Source: Xanthobacter sp. YC-JY1
GTDB lineage: Bacteria > Pseudomonadota > Alphaproteobacteria > Rhizobiales > Xanthobacteraceae
DNA length: 64,000 bases
Assembly (NCBI RefSeq): GCF_021730305.1
Contig: NZ_CP032674.1
Location: 2,403,001 to 2,467,000 of the forward strand
Direction: 5' to 3'
Position 1 is the stretch's first letter. The number at the start of each line of letters is the position of its first letter. Shown one piece after another: positions 28,199 to 36,020 of this stretch. Under the pieces are notes generated by a model. It made no database searches. It was not told the DNA's origin and worked only from the letters and a program-made list of their open reading frames with translations. Position numbers and translations under genes: made by a program.

Positions 28199-29071
28199 AT
28201 GCGACGCGGCCTCGACCACGTTGTGCACCTCGTCCGCGATCTCGACGCAGCTGGCGAAATCTACGACCTTCTGGGCTTCACCGTGGGTGCCCGCAACCGC
28301 CACCCGTGGGGCACGGAAAACCGCATCATCCAGACGCCCGGCTTCTTCATCGAGCTGTTGCAGATCGTCGAGCCGGAGAAGATCCCCGCCGCGCAGGGCG
28401 AGGCCTTCTCCTTCGGCGCCTTCAATCAGGATTTCCTCGCCCGCCTCGGGGAGGGCCTCTCCATGCTGGTGCTGGAGGGCTCGGACGCGACGCACGAGAA
28501 GGCCGCCTTCGATGCGGACGGCTTCGGCGGGTTCGACATCTTCGATTTCGGCCGCAAGGCGCGCCGGCCGGACGGGCAGGAGGTGGACGTGGGCTTCCGC
28601 CTCGCCTTCGCCCGCGATCCCGCGAGCCCGGACTTCGGCGCCTTCACCTGCACCCAGCTCAATCCCGAGAATTTCTGGTCGCCCGACCTCCAGCGCCATT
28701 CCAACCAGGTGACGTCTGTCGCCGGCGTGGTTCTGGTGGCCGATGCCCCGGCCGAGCACCAGGCATTTCTTGAGACCTTCTCCGGCTGTTCGGTGCAGCG
28801 CGCGCTCGATGCCTGGTATGTGGCGCAGACGCCGCGCGGCTCCATCGACGTGATGTCCCGCGAGATGTTCACCGAGCGCTATGGCGTCCCCGCCCCGGGC
28901 GGACCCGGCCTGCGCCTCGCAGCCATCCGCTTTTCCACCCCCGGTGCGCCGGAACTGCGCCGCTCGCTTGCCGCGCGCCGCATGGTGGAAGAGGCCATCG
29001 ACGGCATCGTCGTCGTGCCGCCGCGTGCCGCTCTGGGGGCCACGCTGGTGTTTGAGCTGACGCCGGCCTGA
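28199..29071 (+). CDS. VOC-superfamily (glyoxalase-like) protein
   Basis: This 290-residue protein has two vicinal-oxygen-chelate type modules. The first is plain at the N-terminus: RRGLDHVVHLVRDLDAAGEI, then YDLLGFTVGARNRHPWGTEN with a His candidate metal ligand and FIELLQIVEP. The second begins near VTSVAGVVLVADAPAEHQAF. It matches the Glyoxalase_3-like group, whose members are mostly uncharacterised; the metal and substrate are unknown. The ATG is supported by AGGAGAAGCC. Nothing in the neighbourhood suggests its substrate. Confidence 0.8.
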   Translation: MRRGLDHVVHLVRDLDAAGEIYDLLGFTVGARNRHPWGTENRIIQTPGFFIELLQIVEPEKIPAAQGEAFSFGAFNQDFLARLGEGLSMLVLEGSDATHEKAAFDADGFGGFDIFDFGRKARRPDGQEVDVGFRLAFARDPASPDFGAFTCTQLNPENFWSPDLQRHSNQVTSVAGVVLVADAPAEHQAFLETFSGCSVQRALDAWYVAQTPRGSIDVMSREMFTERYGVPAPGGPGLRLAAIRFSTPGAPELRRSLAARRMVEEAIDGIVVVPPRAALGATLVFELTPA

Positions 29072-29137
29072 GGGCATCAGTTTCACTATCAGGAAAATCA
29101 TATTACATCGGACCGGGCGGAGGCCTCCGCCCCTGGG

Positions 29138-29186
29138 CACGGACGACCGTGACCCTCCTTTGTCACGCGGCGGGGACGACCCCGCC
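29138..29186 (+). ncRNA. Guanidine-II (mini-ykkC) riboswitch
   Basis: Two hairpins with identical ACGA loops stand in tandem: CACGG-ACGA-CCGTG at 29138-29151 and GGCGGGG-ACGA-CCCCGCC at 29169-29186. The 17-base linker contains CCTCC, an anti-Shine-Dalgarno-like sequence. Two stem-loops with ACGR loops are the defining architecture of mini-ykkC RNA, in which the loops pair with each other when guanidinium is bound. It ends 17 bases before an SMR gene of the guanidinium-exporter type, the classical target. An AT-rich stretch at 29080-29107 just upstream may contain the promoter. Confidence 0.88.
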
Positions 29187-29203
29187 TCTCGTGGTGTCTG
29201 CCC

Positions 29204-29521
29204 ATGGCATGGGTCTATCTGTTCATCGCCGGCCTCACCGAAATCGCGTGGGCCATCGGAATGAAGCAATCGGAAGGGTTTACCCGGCTCTGGCCGAGCC
29301 TGTTCACGCTCGGCGCCATCGGGGTGAGCCTGCTGCTTTTGTCACTCGCGCTCCGGGGCATCCCCATCGGCACGGCCTATGCCGTGTGGGCGGGAATCGG
29401 CACGGTGGGCACGGCGGTCGCCGGCATCCTGTTCTTCTCCGAATCGACCGACCTGCTGCGCCTCGCTTCCATCGGCCTCATCGCCGCCGGTATCGTCGGC
29501 CTCAAGCTGGTCACGCACTGA
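29204..29521 (+). CDS. gdx: Guanidinium exporter of the SMR family (Gdx/SugE)
   Basis: This 105-residue protein has four transmembrane helices and is the size of small multidrug resistance proteins. The central Glu13 sits in AGLTEIAWAIGMKQSEGF, the Gdx/SugE subtype sequence, not the EmrE type. The conserved GTAYAVWAGIGTVGTAVAG lies in helix 3. Members of this subtype export guanidinium in exchange for protons as antiparallel dimers. The guanidine-II riboswitch directly upstream strongly supports that job and implies induction by guanidinium. Confidence 0.93.
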   Translation: MAWVYLFIAGLTEIAWAIGMKQSEGFTRLWPSLFTLGAIGVSLLLLSLALRGIPIGTAYAVWAGIGTVGTAVAGILFFSESTDLLRLASIGLIAAGIVGLKLVTH

Positions 29522-29543
29522 ACGGCCTTCCCGATCGGCCTTT

Positions 29544-29578
29544 GCGCGGTCCGGCCTGCTCGCAGCGCCGGACCGCGC
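29544..29578 (+). terminator. Hairpin after the guanidinium exporter
   Basis: A perfect 12-bp stem (GCGCGGTCCGGC/GCCGGACCGCGC) with an 11-base loop lies 22 bases after the gdx stop. The tail (GCATTCGCGATTT) has few consecutive T residues, so it is a probable but not textbook terminator. Confidence 0.55.
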
Positions 29579-29733
29579 GCATTCGCGATTTAGCGAAATG
29601 GGGAAAATGCTCTATCAAGGGCGCGCTCCGGCCGCGTCGCCCCGCGCAGCGGCCGGAAAGCTGAATTTATTCTGAGGCTTAAGGACGCTTCCGGTCTGCT
29701 GGCGGCGTTCCATGAGCCGTTGAGGGATCGCTC

Positions 29734-30600
29734 ATGACCGTCGCACCGCCGCCCGTCGCCCCGCAGAGCATCGTCGAGGCCGGCCCCGTGCGCTTCGGCA
29801 ACGCCCTGCCTCTGACGCTGATCGCCGGCCCCTGCCAGATGGAAAGCCGCGCCCACGCGCTGGAGGTCGCCGCCGCGCTCAAGGAGATCGCGACGCGCCG
29901 CAACATCGGCCTGGTCTTCAAGACCTCCTTCGACAAGGCCAACCGCACCTCGCTCTCGGCCGCCCGCGGCCTCGGGCTCCAGGCGGCGCTGCCGGTGTTC
30001 GGCGAGATCAAGGAGAGCCTCGGCCTGCCGGTGCTCACCGACGTGCACGAGATCGACCAGTGCGCCGCCGCAGCCGAGGTGGTGGACGTGCTGCAGATTC
30101 CCGCCTTCCTCTGCCGCCAGACCGACCTTCTCGTTGCCGCCGCCCGCACGGGCCGGGTGGTGAACGTGAAGAAGGGCCAGTTCCTCGCACCGTGGGACAT
30201 GGCGAACGTGGTCAACAAGCTGACCGGCGCCGGCAATGGCCGCGTGCTGGTGACGGAGCGCGGTGTCTCCTTCGGCTACAACACCCTCGTTTCCGACATG
30301 CGCGGCCTGCCGATCCTCGCCAAGACCACCGGCGCGCCGGTGGTGTTCGACGCCACCCATTCCGTGCAGCAGCCGGGCGGGCAGGGCACCTCCTCCGGCG
30401 GACAGCGCGAATTCGTGCCGGTTCTGGCCCGCGCGGCGGTGGCCGTTGGCGTGGCGGCCGTGTTCATCGAGACCCATCCGGACCCGGACAAGGCGCCCTC
30501 CGATGGGCCGAACATGGTGCCGCTGGCGAAGCTGGAGGAGTTGATTACCACCCTTCAGGCCTTCGACGCGGTTGCGAAAGCAAATCCCGTCACCATCTGA
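29734..30600 (+). CDS. kdsA: 3-deoxy-8-phosphooctulonate (KDO-8-P) synthase
   Basis: This 288-residue cytoplasmic enzyme condenses phosphoenolpyruvate with arabinose-5-phosphate to give KDO-8-phosphate for LPS inner core. Signatures are [55 protein letters not shown] and [13 protein letters not shown]. The metal-site Cys in AGPCQ and the late [16 protein letters not shown] agree with the class. GAGGGA precedes the ATG. It is followed by gshA on the same strand. Confidence 0.97.
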   Translation: MTVAPPPVAPQSIVEAGPVRFGNALPLTLIAGPCQMESRAHALEVAAALKEIATRRNIGLVFKTSFDKANRTSLSAARGLGLQAALPVFGEIKESLGLPVLTDVHEIDQCAAAAEVVDVLQIPAFLCRQTDLLVAAARTGRVVNVKKGQFLAPWDMANVVNKLTGAGNGRVLVTERGVSFGYNTLVSDMRGLPILAKTTGAPVVFDATHSVQQPGGQGTSSGGQREFVPVLARAAVAVGVAAVFIETHPDPDKAPSDGPNMVPLAKLEELITTLQAFDAVAKANPVTI

Positions 30601-30789
30601 GCGGAACCTTGGCCTTCCTTCCGTGCGGTGCGGCGCGCGGACGAGGGCTGGCCCCGCTTGTTCGCCTGTCTGAAGTCCCTGCCGTTCCAGTCCCCGCCTT
30701 TCCCGCCCCCGTCGGCCCTGACCCCACGCGCTTGCCTTGACCGAGGTGCCGTGTATGGTCTCGCGCCCCTCCGCTTGAAGAGCTTCCTG

Positions 30790-32160
30790 ATGGCCCGCGA
30801 CACGCTCGACGCGACCCCGATTTCCGACCGCGGCGAACTCGTCGCCTGGATGGAAGGGGGCTCGAAGCCGGAGCGGTCCTTCCGGATCGGCACGGAGCAC
30901 GAGAAGATCCCCTTCACCATGGGCCGCCACGAGCCCGTGCCCTATGAGGGGCCGAAGGGTATCCGCAAGCTGCTGGAGGGGATGCGCTCCCTGCTCGGCT
31001 GGGAGCCGATCATGGAGGGCGAGACCATCATCGGCCTCGCGGATGTCACCGGCGGCGGGGCCATCTCGCTGGAGCCCGGCGGGCAGTTCGAGCTGTCCGG
31101 CGCGCCGCTGCGCACCATCCACGAGACCTGCTCGGAGCTGAACGCGCACCTCGCCCAAGTGCGGGAAGTGGCGACGCCGCTCGGCATCGGCTTCCTCGCC
31201 ATCGGCATGAGCCCGAAGTGGTCGCGCTCCGAGACGCCGGTGATGCCCAAGGGCCGCTACAAGATCATGTCCAACTACATGCCGAAGGTCGGCACGCTCG
31301 GCCTCGACATGATGTTCCGCACCTGCACCGTGCAGGTGAACCTCGACTTCTCCTCCGAAGCCGACATGGTGAAGAAGATGCGCGTGGGCCTGGCGCTTCA
31401 GCCGGTGGCCACCGCTCTCTTCGCCAACTCGCCCTTCACCGAAGGCAAGCCCAACGGCTTCCTCTCCTTCCGCTCCGAGATCTGGCGCGACACCGACAAT
31501 GCACGCTCCGGCATGCTGCCCTTCGCCTTCGAGGAGGGATTCGGCTTCGAGCGCTATGTGGACTACGCCCTCGACGTACCCATGTATTTCGTGAAGCGCG
31601 GCGACCATTACGTGGACGTGGCGGGCACCTCGTTCCGCGATCTTCTCGCTGGCCGCAATCCGCTGCTGCCGGGAGAGACGGCGACGCTCTCCGACTGGAT
31701 CAACCACCTCTCCACCATCTTCCCCGAGGTGCGCCTGAAGCGCTTCCTGGAGATGCGCGGCGCCGACGCCGGCCCCTCCATCAATCTCTGCGCCCTGCCG
31801 GCCTTCTGGGTGGGCCTGCTTTATGACCAGCAGAGCCTCGATGCGGCTTGGGATCTGGTGAAGGACTGGACCGCCGAGGAGCGCCAGACGCTGCGGGACG
31901 ACGTGCCCCGCCTCGCCCTCAAGGCCGAGATCCGCAGCTGGCCGCTGCGCGAGATCGCGCGCGAGGTCCTCAAGCTTTCGCAGGCCGGCCTCAAGCGGCG
32001 CGGCTTCCATGACCGGCTGGGGCGCGACGAGACGCGATTCCTGGAGCCGCTGGAACAGGCGGTGCTCACCGGCCGCGCCCCGGCGGAGGAACTGCTGGAG
32101 CTGTACCACGGGCCGTGGAACGGTTCGGTGGAGCCGGCGTTCGACGCGCTCGCCTACTGA
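30790..32160 (+). CDS. gshA: Glutamate-cysteine ligase (plant/alphaproteobacterial type)
   Basis: This 456-residue enzyme catalyses the first step of glutathione synthesis. It belongs to the GCS2 group shared by alphaproteobacteria and plants: [12 protein letters not shown], the substrate region [59 protein letters not shown] and [10 protein letters not shown]. The ATG ([20 protein letters not shown]) has GAAGAG upstream; an open frame 162 bases longer is not needed. A perfect 16-bp palindrome, CGCCGGCATGCCGGCG, lies 10 bases after the stop (32171-32186). Confidence 0.95.
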   Translation: MARDTLDATPISDRGELVAWMEGGSKPERSFRIGTEHEKIPFTMGRHEPVPYEGPKGIRKLLEGMRSLLGWEPIMEGETIIGLADVTGGGAISLEPGGQFELSGAPLRTIHETCSELNAHLAQVREVATPLGIGFLAIGMSPKWSRSETPVMPKGRYKIMSNYMPKVGTLGLDMMFRTCTVQVNLDFSSEADMVKKMRVGLALQPVATALFANSPFTEGKPNGFLSFRSEIWRDTDNARSGMLPFAFEEGFGFERYVDYALDVPMYFVKRGDHYVDVAGTSFRDLLAGRNPLLPGETATLSDWINHLSTIFPEVRLKRFLEMRGADAGPSINLCALPAFWVGLLYDQQSLDAAWDLVKDWTAEERQTLRDDVPRLALKAEIRSWPLREIAREVLKLSQAGLKRRGFHDRLGRDETRFLEPLEQAVLTGRAPAEELLELYHGPWNGSVEPAFDALAY

Positions 32161-32366
32161 TCCAAGACACCGCCGGCATGCCGGCGACGCACTGCGCGGG
32201 GCTGCCATGCGCGTAGGTCATGGCTGGGAATCGTCCAGCGCCGGGCCGCTCAGGCGCTGATCTTCCGCCCCTCGTCGTGGCTCAGCTCAGGCTGGTCGCG
32301 CGCCCGCCGCGCGTTGCCGGGGGCAGGGTGACCGCATAGGGTGCACCACCCTCCGGATTCCACTCC

Positions 32367-33293
32367 ATGCATGCCCCACCGCCCCGCACCGACGGACCGC
32401 TCGGCCCGCGCGAGCTTCTGCTTTACGCGGTCTGCGTGCTCATTTTCGGCACGGGCTGGCTGCCGCTGAAGCTGCAGCTCGGCGTGGTCGCGCCGGAGGT
32501 CTCGGGCGTCTGGCGTTTCGCCGTGGCCGCCTCGGTGATGCTGGGCTTCGTGCTCGTCACGGGCGGGCGGCTCGCCTTCGGCTGGCGCGACCATGTGTTG
32601 TTCGCGGGGCTCGGCGCGACGCTGTTCTCGCTCAATTTCGTCAGCTTCTACTATGCCGGCTATCACCTGCCTTCGGGGCTGATGTCCGTCATCTTCGCCC
32701 TGTCGGCCATCATCATCCCCGTCCTCTCCGCGCTGTTCCTGCGCGTGCCGCTGCGCCGGCAGATCCTCGGCGGGGCGGTGGCGGGCGTGGTGGGGCTTGC
32801 GCTGGTGTTCGGTCCGAGCCTTTTGGAAGGCAAGGGCATCGACGGGGCCGGGGAGGGACTGGCGCTGGGGCTTGCCGGCACCTTCTTCTTCTCGGTCGGC
32901 AGCCTGCTCACCGGCGTCGCCGGGCGGCGGCAATATCCCATCGCCTCGCTGACCACCTGGGGCTTCTTCTACGGCATGCTCGTGCTGCTGGGGATCGCCC
33001 TGGTGCACGGCGTGCCGTTCCGGTTCGACTGGAGCCCCGTTTATGTGGGCTCCCTCGCCGGCCTCATCATCGTCCAGACGCTGGCGGGCTTTGCCGCCTA
33101 CAACATGCTGGTGCGGCGCATCGGGGCCAACCGCGCCGGCTACGGCACGGTGGTGTTCCCGCTGGTGGCGCTCGCCATCTCGACCGTGTTCGAGGGCTAC
33201 CACTGGACGCTGGTGTCCGCCGGCGGCATCGCGCTCGTGCTCGCCGGCGTGCTGCTGGTGCTGCGGCCGAACCCGGCCCCGCCGGTGGTGTGA
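32367..33293 (+). CDS. EamA-family (DMT) transporter
   Basis: This 308-residue inner-membrane protein has about ten hydrophobic helices in two EamA repeats, as in the drug/metabolite transporter superfamily. The N-terminal repeat includes LLLYAVCVLIFGTGWLPLKL and the second ends in TLVSAGGIALVLAGVLLVLR. Such carriers export amino acids, amines or other metabolites; the substrate cannot be told. It ends five bases before the stop of the convergent enamidase gene, and whether it belongs with the nicotinate island is unclear. Confidence 0.85.
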   Translation: MHAPPPRTDGPLGPRELLLYAVCVLIFGTGWLPLKLQLGVVAPEVSGVWRFAVAASVMLGFVLVTGGRLAFGWRDHVLFAGLGATLFSLNFVSFYYAGYHLPSGLMSVIFALSAIIIPVLSALFLRVPLRRQILGGAVAGVVGLALVFGPSLLEGKGIDGAGEGLALGLAGTFFFSVGSLLTGVAGRRQYPIASLTTWGFFYGMLVLLGIALVHGVPFRFDWSPVYVGSLAGLIIVQTLAGFAAYNMLVRRIGANRAGYGTVVFPLVALAISTVFEGYHWTLVSAGGIALVLAGVLLVLRPNPAPPVV

Positions 33294-33298
33294 GGGCG

Positions 33299-34498
33299 TC
33301 AGCCCTTCACGATCACCGGCATGCGCGTGGCGGGCGGTGTGTTGCGCGAGCGCTGGGTGCGGACGATGCCGTCGATGATGGTCATGCACACACCGGGCAG
33401 GTCGCCGAGGCGCACGCTGTCCAAGAGCGTGGTGCCGGGCGAGTGCTGCGCCTTGTCCATCAGCACGAAATCCGCCGCGCGACCGATCTCGATCAGGCCG
33501 GAATCCAGCGCCCGCATCCGCGCCGTGTTGCCGGTGGCGAGGCAGAAGGCTTCTTCGGCAGGTAGTTCGCCGAGGGAGGAGAGCATGGATACCATGCGCA
33601 GGATGCCGAGCGGCTGCACGCCGGAACCGGCAGGCCCGTCCGTGCCGAGGATGACTCGCTGGAGCTCGCCCAGCTCGCGGGCGAGGCGCAGCGTGTAGAG
33701 GGCCGAGCGCTCGTTGCCGTTATGAACGATCTCGAGGCCGCGCTTGCAGCCCTCGCAGATACAGCGGATCTGGTTGTCCGGCAGCGCGGTGTGGCCGCCA
33801 TTGATGTGGCCCACCACGTCCGTGTCCGCCTCCAGCACCACGTCCTTGTCGATGAGGCCGGAGCCGGGGATGGAGGGGCCGCCGGTGTGGATGGTGGACT
33901 GGATGCCGTACTTGCGCGCCCATCCCACCATCTTGCGGGCGGTGGGGCCGTCCTTCACGCCTCCTAGGCCGACCTCGCCGAGCAGCTTCACGCCGGCGGC
34001 GGCCAGCTCCTTGAAATCGTCCTCCACCATCTCGTTTTCGATGACGGGGGCACCAGCATGGACCTTCACGCCCGAGGGGCGGAAGGCCGAGAAGGCGCGC
34101 TGCGCGGTGATGGCGAGGGCCTTCACCCCCACCACGTCGCGGGCGCGGCCGGGATAATGCACCTCGCCGGCCGAGATCATGGTGGTGACGCCGCCATGGA
34201 GCGAGGAATCGATCCAGTTGATCTGGCTCTGGCGGGGCGTCCAGTCGCCGGCCACGGGGTGGACGTGGCTGTCGATGAGGCCGGGTGTGAGCGTGGTGCC
34301 GTTGGCGTCGATGAGGGTGGTCGCGCCCTCGGTGTCCACGTCCTTCTCGCGGCCGATGGCGGTGATGCGCCCGTCCAGCGCCACCACCGTGTCGGCGTCC
34401 AGAATGGGCTTCGCGAGGTCGCCGCTGAGGAGAAGGCCGATGTTGCGGATCACCAGCTTGGTGGGGCCGGCGGGACCCTGGGGCGCGTCGTGGGCCAT
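33299..34498 (-). CDS. ena: Enamidase (1,4,5,6-tetrahydro-6-oxonicotinate to 2-formylglutarate)
   Basis: This 399-residue amidohydrolase closely resembles as I recall it the enamidase of Eubacterium barkeri, a binuclear Fe-Zn enzyme that opens the reduced nicotinate ring and releases ammonia. Shared segments include LTPGLIDSHVHP, SLHGGVTTMISAG, AGVKLLGEVGLG, HTGGPSIPGS, GHINGGHTALP and RSRNTPPATR. Candidate metal ligands are His78, His80, Glu175, His204, His231 and Asp287. It lies with ferredoxin, Fpr and nicotinate dehydrogenase genes on the same strand. The 104-base gap behind fpr holds a copy of the shared operator motif, so it may have its own promoter. Confidence 0.88.
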   Translation of the reverse strand: MAHDAPQGPAGPTKLVIRNIGLLLSGDLAKPILDADTVVALDGRITAIGREKDVDTEGATTLIDANGTTLTPGLIDSHVHPVAGDWTPRQSQINWIDSSLHGGVTTMISAGEVHYPGRARDVVGVKALAITAQRAFSAFRPSGVKVHAGAPVIENEMVEDDFKELAAAGVKLLGEVGLGGVKDGPTARKMVGWARKYGIQSTIHTGGPSIPGSGLIDKDVVLEADTDVVGHINGGHTALPDNQIRCICEGCKRGLEIVHNGNERSALYTLRLARELGELQRVILGTDGPAGSGVQPLGILRMVSMLSSLGELPAEEAFCLATGNTARMRALDSGLIEIGRAADFVLMDKAQHSPGTTLLDSVRLGDLPGVCMTIIDGIVRTQRSRNTPPATRMPVIVKG

Positions 34499-34540
34499 GC
34501 TCTCGTCTCCGGAGGGGGCGCGGCGACGCGCGCCTTTCTG

Positions 34541-34558
34541 TTTGTAGGCATATGAAGT
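34541..34558. promoter_or_regulatory. Operator-like motif copy upstream of enamidase
   Basis: TTTGTAGGCATATGAAGT matches the island consensus TTWGTGTACAWATGAAAW at 14 of 18 positions. It lies 42 bases before the enamidase start in the only sizeable gap between it and fpr. Confidence 0.55.
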
Positions 34559-34602
34559 TTACGCCCGCGCCGGGCCGCTGAAAACCGGGCGCGGGGCGGA
34601 TT

Positions 34603-35376
34603 TCACCGCTCAGCGAAAGCCTTTTCGATCACGAAATGCCCCGGCTCGCTGCCCGAGCCCTCGGCGAAGCCGCGGGATTCCAGCAGCGTCTTCAGGTCCA
34701 CCATCATGGCCGGCGAGCCGCAGATCATCACCCGGTCGGTGGCGGCATCGAGCGGCGGAAGGCCCACGTCCGCGCAGAGCTTGCCGCTGTCCAGCAGGGT
34801 GGAGATGCGGCCGGTGTTGCGGAAGGGCTCGCGCGTCACGGTGGGGTAATAGAGCAGCTTGGCCGCGATCTCCTCGCCGAGGAATTCGTGGGCCGGCAAC
34901 TCCTGCGTGATGAGATCCTCATAGGCGAGGTCCGCCACGTTCCTGCAGCCATGGACCAGCACGACCTTCTCGAAGCGCTCGTAGGTCTCCGGATCGCGGA
35001 TCACCGAGAGGAAGGGCGCAAGGCCCGTGCCCGTGCCGAGCAGATAGAGGTTCTTGCCGGGCAGCAAATTGTCCATCACCAGCGTGCCGGTGGCCTTGCG
35101 GCCGACCGTGATGGCATCGCCCACCTGGATGTGCTGCAGGCGGGAGGTGAGGGGGCCGTTCGGCACCTTGATGGAGAAGAATTCCAGCGTCTCCGCCCAG
35201 GCCGGGCTCACCACCGAATAGGCGCGCAGCAGCGGACGGCCGTCCACCTTCAGGCCGATCATGGTGAATTCGCCGGTGCGGAAGCGGAAGCCGGGGTCGC
35301 GAGTGGTGGTGAAGCTGAACAGGCGGTCGGTCCAGTGATGGACGCTGAGCACCTGCTCCTCGAAGAAATTGCTCAT
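34603..35376 (-). CDS. fpr: Ferredoxin-NADP+ reductase
   Basis: This 257-residue flavoprotein moves electrons between NADPH and ferredoxin. The FAD-binding RAYSVVSPAW, the following SIKVPNGPLTSRLQ, and the NADP-binding LLGTGTGLAPFLSVIRD are those of the bacterial Fpr subfamily, with the usual C-terminal VIEKAFAER-type end. It starts 18 bases after the ferredoxin gene stop, so fdxA-fpr is an operon. In this context it probably supplies reduced ferredoxin to the 6-hydroxynicotinate reductase encoded about 5 kb away; a general stress role is the alternative. Confidence 0.93.
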   Translation of the reverse strand: MSNFFEEQVLSVHHWTDRLFSFTTTRDPGFRFRTGEFTMIGLKVDGRPLLRAYSVVSPAWAETLEFFSIKVPNGPLTSRLQHIQVGDAITVGRKATGTLVMDNLLPGKNLYLLGTGTGLAPFLSVIRDPETYERFEKVVLVHGCRNVADLAYEDLITQELPAHEFLGEEIAAKLLYYPTVTREPFRNTGRISTLLDSGKLCADVGLPPLDAATDRVMICGSPAMMVDLKTLLESRGFAEGSGSEPGHFVIEKAFAER

Positions 35377-35394
35377 GGTGGTCTCGGGGAGGTT

Positions 35395-35727
35395 CTAGAG
35401 GCTGGCAGGATCGGCGGAGAGGAGGGCGCGCTTGTCTGGCGTGTCCTTCCAGGCATCGGCATCGGCCGGCGGCGCGCCCTTCTCGGTGATGTTGGGCCAC
35501 ACCGCCGCATATTCGGCATTGAGCGCGGTCCATTCGGCGGCGCGCGGGTCGTTGTCCGGGAAGATGGCCGCCGCCGGGCATTCCGGCTCGCAGACGCCGC
35601 AGTCGATGCACTCGTCCGGATGGATCACCAGCATGTTCGCGCCGGCATAGAAGCAATCCACCGGGCACACCGCGACGCAATCCATGTAGGTGCAGCGGAT
35701 GCAGCCTTCGGTCACCACATAGGCCAT
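35395..35727 (-). CDS. fdxA: Seven-iron ferredoxin (FdxA type)
   Basis: This 110-residue ferredoxin should carry one [3Fe-4S] and one [4Fe-4S] cluster. The cysteine pattern is [18 protein letters not shown] near the N-terminus, and [12 protein letters not shown] after [10 protein letters not shown]. The 50-residue tail ([20 protein letters not shown]) is the usual FdxA extension. The ATG at 35727 gives the family length; the open frame upstream is not conserved. An operator motif copy lies 21 bases ahead of the start. Its place between nicotinate genes suggests it is a dedicated electron donor. Confidence 0.94.
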   Translation of the reverse strand: MAYVVTEGCIRCTYMDCVAVCPVDCFYAGANMLVIHPDECIDCGVCEPECPAAAIFPDNDPRAAEWTALNAEYAAVWPNITEKGAPPADADAWKDTPDKRALLSADPASL

Positions 35728-35748
35728 GGGAACGTCCTCGGCATATTG

Positions 35749-35766
35749 TTTGTGTACAAATGAAAA
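35749..35766. promoter_or_regulatory. Operator-like motif and promoter upstream of fdxA-fpr
   Basis: TTTGTGTACAAATGAAAA fits the consensus TTWGTGTACAWATGAAAW at every position. On the minus strand a perfect TTGACA (35787-35792) is followed 18 bases later by TATTTT (35763-35768), overlapping the motif. A repressor bound here would block transcription of fdxA-fpr. Confidence 0.65.
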
Positions 35767-35877
35767 TAGAGTCGGGTTGCGAAGACTGTCAACGGCTTGC
35801 CGGACGCCGGATGCGGCTCTTTTGGGCAGCGGGGCGGGATATTTTGGGCAGGGCGGGCCGCTCTTCCATTCACCTCC

Positions 35878-35990
35878 CGTCATCCCCCGGCTTGTCCGGG
35901 GGATCCACGGTGTGGCGGGGCCGGCTGCTGGGCATCATGCAGTCGGCAGGCGGCCAAGTGGATGCCCCGGACAAGCCGGGGCATGACGGC
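35878..35990. repeat. Inverted pair of dispersed palindromic repeat (family B)
   Basis: CCGTCATCCCCCGGCTTGTC at 35878-35897, continuing CGGGGGATCCAC, is mirrored by GTGGATGCCCCGGACAAGCC at 35958-35977, continuing GGGGCATGACGGC. Each unit is itself a palindrome (CCCCGGACAAGCCGGGG type). A third, single unit lies at 60041-60073. The pair fills most of the 293-base gap between nicB and fdxA. Confidence 0.8.
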
Positions 35991-36020
35991 AGTGAAAAGC
36001 AAAGGCCGGGAGCGTTCGTT

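Noticed and set aside
34603-35727. Ferredoxin and Fpr as part of a nitrogen-fixation cluster
   Set aside because: The ferredoxin is the general seven-iron FdxA type and no nif or fix genes are nearby; the nicotinate context explains it better.
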